In this document: positions 51,728 through 57,284 of the stretch, piece by piece
Layout of the letters: the number at the start of each line of letters is the position of its first letter
Numbering within the stretch: the stretch's first letter is position 1
Source: an uncultured Prevotellaceae bacterium
Lineage (GTDB): Bacteria > Bacteroidota > Bacteroidia > Bacteroidales > Bacteroidaceae
NCBI GenBank assembly: GCA_900314985.1
Contig: OMXL01000028.1
Location: 1 to 57,284 of the forward strand
Reading direction: 5' to 3'
DNA length: 57,284 nucleotides
Program-made: the position numbers and the translations under genes
The notes under the pieces: generated by a model
Seen by the model: the letters and a program-made list of their open reading frames with translations, nothing else
Databases searched by the model: none
What the model was told of the DNA's origin: nothing

Positions 51728-53329
51728 ATGAGTAATATTAATCTGCTAACCATAAGAGGCGTGACAGCCATCAACGGCATGCACGACCGCATACAAGACG
51801 TGAAGACCGCTTTGGAACAGCGTTTGAATCTGGATGAATACACAGACGACATCCGTCCTGTCGTACTCAACTATAGTGTGGTGCTCAGAATCTGTTTGCT
51901 GGCAGGTTTGAGCGACAAGTCACCTCGAAAGATTGACGATCTGAATGATTACAACATGGTCGTTTCAAGAACGCCATACGCAACGACATTCTTCACTAAG
52001 TCGAATATCGGTACGTTATTTGAAATCCTACTGAAACTAAGATATAAGGATGTTGAGGCTGACTGGACACAACCAAACCTGGTGAGCCGCGTAATGGGAC
52101 GAGAAATACTACGTGGTAAAGATATCCTGATGAAGGAAGGTGGGTTGGAAGAATGGCTGACCTATATACCATTGCGTGCAGGAAAGTCGCTGACAGATAT
52201 TCCAGAGCTGAACCTGCGTATTGGTGAGTATGAAAATGGAATGGATGCTTGTCTGGACATGAACAGTCGCCAGATTGCCAATACTCAAATATTGGTTGCA
52301 GGAACAACTGGTTCTGGTAAGTCAAACTTGTTATCTGTATTAATCAATCAGATTCGCAACGCATCATCAGATACACACTATCCAGTTAATTTCCTGTTAT
52401 TCGACTACAAGGGTGAATTCTCTGACCCCGCATTTGAGAGCAATTTGCAGCTGTTCGATACGGATAGGACATCAATTTTGAATCCTATTGAGCGCCCGTT
52501 GCCGTTTACGCCTTTCAAGGACTTTACGGGTAGACCCATCAATGAAGTAAATCTTTACGCTACATCAATGGCTACTGCTCTTAGTTCTATAGCACCTGCA
52601 AGAATTAGCGCAAAAATGGATGATCGTCTTAGCGATGCTATTATTAATGCTTATAAGAAACGTGATTTCAAGCCAATAACCTTTAAGATGGTGTTGGAGG
52701 AATACACAGCTTTGTTGCCAGGAAATAAGCAGGATGAAAAGGATAGTGTCAGTTCAGTATTGAACCAGTTGGTAAAGAACAACATCTTTGCTGATGAAGA
52801 TAGAGTGGACTTGTTGCATGACTGCTATATCATCAATTTAGGTGGTTTCGAAAAAGATGGAATTATGGCAAAAGCTATCGTTTACTTTGTCATCTCCAAG
52901 CTGAACAACATCTATGAAAAACTGCCCAAGCAGGCAATGAACGATGAACGGGTTGAATTGAGGCACTTTACCATTATTGATGAGGCTCATTACATGCTGG
53001 GGTTTGAAAACAAACCGCTGCAGAACCTCATAGCAGTAGGACGCAATAAGGGAATGAGCATCATTCTTGCCACCCAAAACATGGAAAGTTTCAAGAGCAA
53101 GTACTTTGACTTCTATGCAAACGCTCAATATCCGTTGATTATGAAACAGCAACAGCAGAACGATGCCGTACTGAAGGACTTGTTTGGGGTGTCAGGTGCG
53201 TTGCTTCAAGAGCTTAAGCAGGCCATCACTGGATTACAGAAGGGCGAACTTATTACAAGGGATTCTGCAAATATGGCCCTTGGCATAGGCAAACCTTGGC
53301 AGAAAATAAAGGTAACACATCTAATATAG
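51728..53329 (+). CDS. HerA-type ATPase with a DndE-like N-terminal domain
   Basis: 533 aa. The HerA/FtsK-like core: Walker A AGTTGSGKSN (191-200), FLLFDYKGEF, Walker B IIDEAH (416-421), LIAVGRNKGMSIILATQNM and the C-terminal arginine-rich finger region. Residues about 20-145 precede the core and read like DndE: a helical stretch, NYSVVLRICLLAGLSDKSP, FTKSNIGTLFEILLKLRY and VSRVMGREILRGKDIL. DndE proteins bind nicked DNA and have this order (V-x-R-I-x-L ... L-F-x-x-L-L ... H/R-G-x-x-x-L). The DndE call is by pattern only. With the DndD-like ATPase it forms a Dnd-like pair. It may move DNA for the nuclease. Confidence 0.72.
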   Translation: MSNINLLTIRGVTAINGMHDRIQDVKTALEQRLNLDEYTDDIRPVVLNYSVVLRICLLAGLSDKSPRKIDDLNDYNMVVSRTPYATTFFTKSNIGTLFEILLKLRYKDVEADWTQPNLVSRVMGREILRGKDILMKEGGLEEWLTYIPLRAGKSLTDIPELNLRIGEYENGMDACLDMNSRQIANTQILVAGTTGSGKSNLLSVLINQIRNASSDTHYPVNFLLFDYKGEFSDPAFESNLQLFDTDRTSILNPIERPLPFTPFKDFTGRPINEVNLYATSMATALSSIAPARISAKMDDRLSDAIINAYKKRDFKPITFKMVLEEYTALLPGNKQDEKDSVSSVLNQLVKNNIFADEDRVDLLHDCYIINLGGFEKDGIMAKAIVYFVISKLNNIYEKLPKQAMNDERVELRHFTIIDEAHYMLGFENKPLQNLIAVGRNKGMSIILATQNMESFKSKYFDFYANAQYPLIMKQQQQNDAVLKDLFGVSGALLQELKQAITGLQKGELITRDSANMALGIGKPWQKIKVTHLI

Positions 53330-53336
53330 AATAGGT

Positions 53337-53942
53337 ATGGATAAACTTGATAAAGCATATGAAGCCGTTGACTTGCTGGAAACTCTTGGACTTCCAGTCA
53401 GTAACGAACAGTCAAATGCCATTGCTCAGATGGAGAAGGATTATCTACGTGATGAGATAATTCCACTGATTAAACAAGAATTGGAGCCAATGGTAAAAAA
53501 GATGAGGAACCAATTCTATATGAAAGTCGTCTATTCCAAAGAGACAGGGTTAGATATTCATTTATCTGAACCAAATATGCAAAGTTCGAATGCACTATCA
53601 GGAACTGACGAACGTAATTATCGAAAGAAAGAATTCATCATTCGAGTTGTGTTCCCCGGTAATCGCGTATCATGTCAAAAAATAGTGGCCAATACCTTTT
53701 TTGACGTAATCAAATATGCTGGAGCTGAAAATGTTGAAAGGTTAGGAATTATGGCTCTTGGACAGAATATTATTACTAATGAGCTGCACGAAAAGGAACA
53801 ATACCGTCCCTATCAGCGTGAAATAGAACCGGGAGTATACGTTAATACTTTTTTAGATACAGATAAAAAGTATGAGGTTCTTAAGATGATTAATCGTGAA
53901 CTGAACTTGAATCTCACAATTGAAAAAGTGCTATCAGATTAG
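53337..53942 (+). CDS. Protein with shared docking segment and a Bacteroidota-specific C-terminal domain
   Basis: 201 aa, 7 nt after the HerA gene. Residues 3-34 (LDKAYEAVDLLETLGLPVS, NAIAQMEK) match the start of the next protein. Residues 35-85 are helical and charged. The C-terminal 100 residues (KEFIIRVVFPGNRVSCQKIV, NTFFDVIKYAGAENVERLGI, IEPGVYVNTFLDTDKKYEVL, INRELNLNLTIEKV) form a compact alpha/beta domain that I have seen in other Bacteroidota proteins near restriction or mobile genes, without a name. Not an enzyme fold I know. It may be a specificity or regulatory subunit held to the complex by the docking segment. Confidence 0.5.
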   Translation: MDKLDKAYEAVDLLETLGLPVSNEQSNAIAQMEKDYLRDEIIPLIKQELEPMVKKMRNQFYMKVVYSKETGLDIHLSEPNMQSSNALSGTDERNYRKKEFIIRVVFPGNRVSCQKIVANTFFDVIKYAGAENVERLGIMALGQNIITNELHEKEQYRPYQREIEPGVYVNTFLDTDKKYEVLKMINRELNLNLTIEKVLSD

Positions 53943-53951
53943 GGTTACACT

Positions 53952-54605
53952 ATGAGCGAATTGGATAAAGCATACGAGACGGCTGATATGTTGAAAGCAC
54001 TGGACTTGCCAATCAGCAAAGACCAGTTGGAGAACATTAAGCGTCTGGAGAAGGAATGTGGAAGGGCTCATAGGGAAGACTTGACGCTTTACTTCTATAA
54101 GCAATGCTATGCCAATTACACAAAACGTATCATGAGCATCAGACAGGCAAAGATACGTGGTGAGATAATTGTTGCTAAACCAGTGTTATTACTTGCCATT
54201 ATTGATGGGATTAGTGTAGATATGTTTAGCGACAATATGTTCTGCTTGACTGACTGGTTGGAGGCACGGTACGTGATGCTGATGCAACAGTACATGAAGG
54301 GTTCACAGTTTGATAAGCCTACAGACATATCCAATCCTTTCTGGCACTTACAAACGGATGGATTCTGGCATTTGCAATATGAGGAGAAACCACATGAATG
54401 CACTACTCCTTCAAAACGCTGGCTGCAAGACAGAGTATCATATGCCTATTTTGATGATGATTTGTGGGTGCTATTGCAGAACAAGGTCTGGCGACAGAAA
54501 CTACGCGATTACATCGTGGAGCATAAGCTGACAGATGACAGTTGCTTAGGGAAAATCGCAGCAGAAGGGCTTGGTGCTATTGCAGCATTATTATTGGCGG
54601 CATAG
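53952..54605 (+). CDS. Protein with docking segment and a sulfur-binding-domain-like DNA reader
   Basis: 217 aa. Residues 4-35 (LDKAYETADMLKALDLPIS, ENIKRLEKE) are the same docking segment as in the preceding protein. Residues 70-195 carry AKPVLLLAIIDGI (75-87), NPFWHLQTDGFWHL (128-141) and YFDDDLWVLL (166-175), the order and spacing of the phosphorothioate-binding domain (SBD) of ScoMcrA-type enzymes (K-P-x-L-L-L-L ... P-F-W-x-L-x-x-D-G-x-W). ScoMcrA has an HNH nuclease after it; here the protein ends with a short Ala-rich tail and no nuclease. It would therefore be a reader of modified (sulfur or other) DNA whose effector is another gene. Match is by eye. Confidence 0.6.
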   Translation: MSELDKAYETADMLKALDLPISKDQLENIKRLEKECGRAHREDLTLYFYKQCYANYTKRIMSIRQAKIRGEIIVAKPVLLLAIIDGISVDMFSDNMFCLTDWLEARYVMLMQQYMKGSQFDKPTDISNPFWHLQTDGFWHLQYEEKPHECTTPSKRWLQDRVSYAYFDDDLWVLLQNKVWRQKLRDYIVEHKLTDDSCLGKIAAEGLGAIAALLLAA

Positions 54606-54641
54606 CATGGTAATTGAAGAATAACTAAAAACTAAAACAAA

Positions 54642-54797
54642 ATGAGTAATAAAAGAAGAACGAATAAGAGAGCCGGATTATCGTATGATGACCCGATTAA
54701 CAAAGTCAGAAGACTTAATGCGCAAAATGATAAAGCTCAACGAGGTAATAGGCCAGACTGGGAAGACAAATATGAATATGGACTTTCAGACTGGTGA
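54642..54797 (+). CDS. 51-aa basic/acidic protein
   Basis: ATG 54642 to TGA 54797. MSNKRRTNKRAGLSYDDPIN is very basic at the start, and the end is Trp/Asp/Tyr-rich (RPDWEDKYEYGLSDW). It is too short for most gene callers. It sits 36 nt after the SBD-like gene and just before the helicase, in the same direction. A charge-split small protein of this kind could be a nucleic-acid-binding adaptor, but nothing identifies it. Confidence 0.5.
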   Translation: MSNKRRTNKRAGLSYDDPINKVRRLNAQNDKAQRGNRPDWEDKYEYGLSDW

Positions 54798-54839
54798 TAA
54801 TGGAAAAAGTATTAAATATAGCAGATCAGACAAAATTAT

Positions 54840-57005
54840 ATGGTAAAGATGCATCAATACTATGTACGTGAGGATAGACCAGCAGGTAGTTCCGCTAAGG
54901 ATTTATTTGAATACTGTGTCAAAAAGGTAAAAGACAAAAATCTTTTTCCTAAGGCTATGATGCATAGTCAATGGTCTAACATTCTCTTTGGGTATGAATC
55001 TAATAGCAATACAAGAATTGACTTGATGAGTAAGGTAAAGAATCAATACGATATATACTTTACTCATGAGTTGAAATATTCTTTCGATGAAGGTAAAATC
55101 GCGAGAGACTTTCCATACCTTTTAGGAATAGAAGAGGACGAAGAAGAGGGAGACTATACAACAGATAGTCTGATTAAGGATACCATAAAGGCACTGAACA
55201 AGGAAATCGCTGAACAAAATGACCCTCAGAATATAGAATCATTCAAAGGTAATGACTTGACTCTGGTACGTCACCAAGGGAGATCATATATCTATCAAGT
55301 TAGGATTACAATTAATGATGGTCAAGAACCTAATTTTCATGAGAGTATTCCTTTTATCCTGAAAGTTTATGATAAGGAAGTAACATGTGAAGCTATTGAT
55401 TTTGACTATGAGACGGGAGTTCTCTTCTTTACGACCAATAGGCAAATTAACCCAGCTTCATATTGTAAAGTACTGTTAGACTCGAGTTTTATATTAGAAG
55501 AGCTAAGGCATAGACTTGAGGACATTAAGAATCATGGTGTCAATGAAGAGTTGCCTTTTGCTAAATTTCTGTTTGAAGAAACAGAAGAGATCAGCAAGGT
55601 ATCACATAAAACAGCTCCACTTAGCTTCTTTGACAGACTCGACAGCTCACAAAAGAAAGCATTCCTTGCTGCTCTTGACACAGATTTGACGTTAATCTGG
55701 GGACCTCCAGGTACAGGCAAATCATTCACGCTGGCCTCTATTATTTATGCCCTATATCAGTTGGGGGAGGATAGAACGGTTGTATGCTGTCTGTCAAATG
55801 TGGCAGTTGACCAGCTGCTCTGTAAACTATTAGATATCATTGAGCGTGAAGGTCTTATGATCAGTCCTGGTAATATCTACCGGGCTGGAAGATCTATGGA
55901 TAGCCGAATAATTGGCACCGATTATTTGTTCCCTAATGATGAAAGGACTAAATCTTTGAGAAATCAGATTAAAGATAATAATGAAAAAATCCTTAAACTA
56001 AAGGAACATAAACAGGACAAATCAGAAATGTCTATAGTCCTAAAGGCTGCGAATAAAGAACTTCGTGAAGAACTGAAGGCTCATACGGACTTTCTTGTAA
56101 AGAGTTCTCGATTGGTTTTCTCAACTATATCTAATTTCATCTTAAATACTAATCTGTACGAAAGTAAATTTGACAACTTAATCGTTGATGAGGCCAGTAT
56201 GATGGCAATGCCAAGTCTATTGGCATTAGGTCATAATATCTCAAAAAGACTTATACTCGTAGGGGACTTCCAACAGCTTTCGCCAATATCTATGGTTAAA
56301 GATGATTTGCTAATCGAAAGTGTGTTTGAGATGTCTGGTGTGAATATTAAAAACACTGACCATCCTGCATTACATCAATTGCTTAACCAGAGACGCTCAA
56401 ATGAAAAAATAGTCGACCTCATTAATAGAACATTTTATCAGGGCAAACTTATACCTGCTGCAAAGGAGAACGAAGAGGTTATTTATTCAGACCCGTTCCC
56501 TGGTAAAATTATTGCTCTGAAAAGGGTTAAGGATGGTGCAGTAAGATATACGAAAGGCGGCACCCGCCAAAACAAAGTGTTTGCAGAAAATGTTATTGAC
56601 ATTCTCGACACACTCGCTAAAGATAAAAATGCCGATTTTACGATTGGTGTTATTACTCCTTATAAAGGACAGGTGTCTCTACTGCGTGCCCTAAAGAGAG
56701 AACGCGGATACGATGACCATTTCGGTAGCCGAGTAAAGATAGGAACTGTACATACTTTCCAAGGTTCAGAATGCGACATCATTATCTTTGACATGGTTGA
56801 TTGTTATGTACTGGAAAATGGGCATTCCAATAGATTAGGCAAACTCTACCATGATAATGGTGGCGAAAGGTTACTTAATGTCGCTGTAAGTAGAGCAAGA
56901 CATAAGTTAATTGTAGTATGTGATCCTGATTATATTAAAAACATTCCAGGTAATAAGATAACTCCGAACATGCAATCCTTATTCAATAAACTGAGCAAAT
57001 ATTGA
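54840..57005 (+). CDS. Superfamily 1 helicase, Dna2/Upf1 type (AAA_11/AAA_12)
   Basis: 721 aa from ATG 54840 (the next Met, MHQYYVRED at 54849, is also possible). Walker A GPPGTGKS (288-295), DEAS box (450-453), LVGDFQQLSPIS (motif III), TPYKGQVSLL, GTVHTFQGSECDIIIFDMVD (motif V) and NVAVSRARHKLIVV (motif VI). The first 270 residues form a separate domain (LFEYCVKKVKDKNLFPKAMM, KGNDLTLVRHQGRSYIYQVR) of beta-rich character, perhaps for target recognition. No nuclease motif seen. A 23-codon ORF (54800-54871) in another frame overlaps the start and could be the true N-terminus if a frameshift exists. Last gene of the defence operon. Confidence 0.85.
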   Translation: MVKMHQYYVREDRPAGSSAKDLFEYCVKKVKDKNLFPKAMMHSQWSNILFGYESNSNTRIDLMSKVKNQYDIYFTHELKYSFDEGKIARDFPYLLGIEEDEEEGDYTTDSLIKDTIKALNKEIAEQNDPQNIESFKGNDLTLVRHQGRSYIYQVRITINDGQEPNFHESIPFILKVYDKEVTCEAIDFDYETGVLFFTTNRQINPASYCKVLLDSSFILEELRHRLEDIKNHGVNEELPFAKFLFEETEEISKVSHKTAPLSFFDRLDSSQKKAFLAALDTDLTLIWGPPGTGKSFTLASIIYALYQLGEDRTVVCCLSNVAVDQLLCKLLDIIEREGLMISPGNIYRAGRSMDSRIIGTDYLFPNDERTKSLRNQIKDNNEKILKLKEHKQDKSEMSIVLKAANKELREELKAHTDFLVKSSRLVFSTISNFILNTNLYESKFDNLIVDEASMMAMPSLLALGHNISKRLILVGDFQQLSPISMVKDDLLIESVFEMSGVNIKNTDHPALHQLLNQRRSNEKIVDLINRTFYQGKLIPAAKENEEVIYSDPFPGKIIALKRVKDGAVRYTKGGTRQNKVFAENVIDILDTLAKDKNADFTIGVITPYKGQVSLLRALKRERGYDDHFGSRVKIGTVHTFQGSECDIIIFDMVDCYVLENGHSNRLGKLYHDNGGERLLNVAVSRARHKLIVVCDPDYIKNIPGNKITPNMQSLFNKLSKY

Positions 57006-57284
57006 TAACATGCCAGTAGGTGAGTGATATACTATACTATAATGATGTCAGATGTTAGAGGTCAGAAGGCAGATGGCAGATAGAAATACGAGACTCTCTA
57101 ACCCATTCACAACAGTGTTTTGAAAATATGCTTTCAGCGATGCCACGGGGACAGGACTGACACATACTTTACTGATGTCAGATGTATATGCTTTCACGTT
57201 TCACTTTCTGCGTGTAAGCCCTTTATTTATTATGGTTCGCGCGAGTGGACCGTGCGCAAGTTGGTTTCACTTTGCTGTCACGCT
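57006..57284. other. Non-coding tail after the helicase
   Basis: No ORF of note. Contains a degenerate heptamer run GATGTCA, GATGTTA, GAGGTCA, GAAGGCA, GATGGCA, GATAGAA (57044-57085). The words ATATGCTTTCA and GATGTCAGATGT each recur once further on. No hairpin terminator was found for the operon. The window ends in this gap. Confidence 0.6.

Overview
The window comes from a member of the Bacteroidota, most likely Prevotella or a close relative. Nearly every recognisable promoter follows the Bacteroidales pattern TTTG-N19/20-TAnnTTTG, ribosome binding sites are weak, and there are SPII lipoproteins with downstream acidic or Asn residues, DUF3575/fimbrillin loci, a FeoA-FeoB fusion and a short archaeal-type prolyl-tRNA synthetase.

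Layout. (1) 1-7719: a partial carboxylesterase lipoprotein (minus), a GH3 lipoprotein, a minus-strand pair of Cache/HAMP sensors (one complete histidine kinase, one that has lost its histidine and ATPase domain), a chimeric ORF starting with a piece of EngB, a RAYT-like transposase and a cyclophilin. Two complementary pieces of an extra engB copy flank the sensor pair. (2) 7914-30333: one 22-kb fimbrial operon, with a DUF3575 outer-membrane protein, a DUF5119-like lipoprotein and eleven consecutive fimbrillin-type lipoproteins. All eleven carry a Ser/Thr-Arg-Ala/Ser site 28-34 residues after the lipid cysteine. Later members gain C-terminal repeat (GLUG/beta-helix-like) domains. (3) 30528-42730: housekeeping genes: small exported protein, engB, ABC-F ATPase, recR, glycosyltransferase, GNAT acetyltransferase, two identical tRNA-Asp genes, galE, proS, an OmpA lipoprotein, mtgA and feoAB. 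Several gaps between them are filled by tandem arrays of different 7-bp units. (4) 42742-57005: an AT-richer accessory island. It holds a KilA-N remnant, a polyvalent-protein-type kinase flanked by identical terminators, a duplicated promoter and two candidate small RNAs. Then comes a defence cluster: type III-like Mod methyltransferase, Res helicase-nuclease, a 71-aa protein, a DndD/Rad50-like ATPase, a HerA ATPase with a DndE-like front domain, two proteins sharing an N-terminal docking segment (one with a sulfur-binding-domain-like fold), a 51-aa protein and a Dna2/Upf1-type helicase. A DUF6169-like gene and a 59-codon partner sit as a convergent cassette between mod and res.

How it fits together. 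The sensors and fimbrial operon belong to surface and adhesion functions. The strongest candidate for an undescribed system is the island at 44.2-57.0 kb. It combines type III-like methylation/restriction genes with Dnd-like ATPases and a modified-DNA-reader-like protein, has no phosphorothioation genes (DndA/B/C) in the window, and is preceded by a structured RNA with its own promoter and terminator. All functions here are inferred from sequence reading only; no database search was run.
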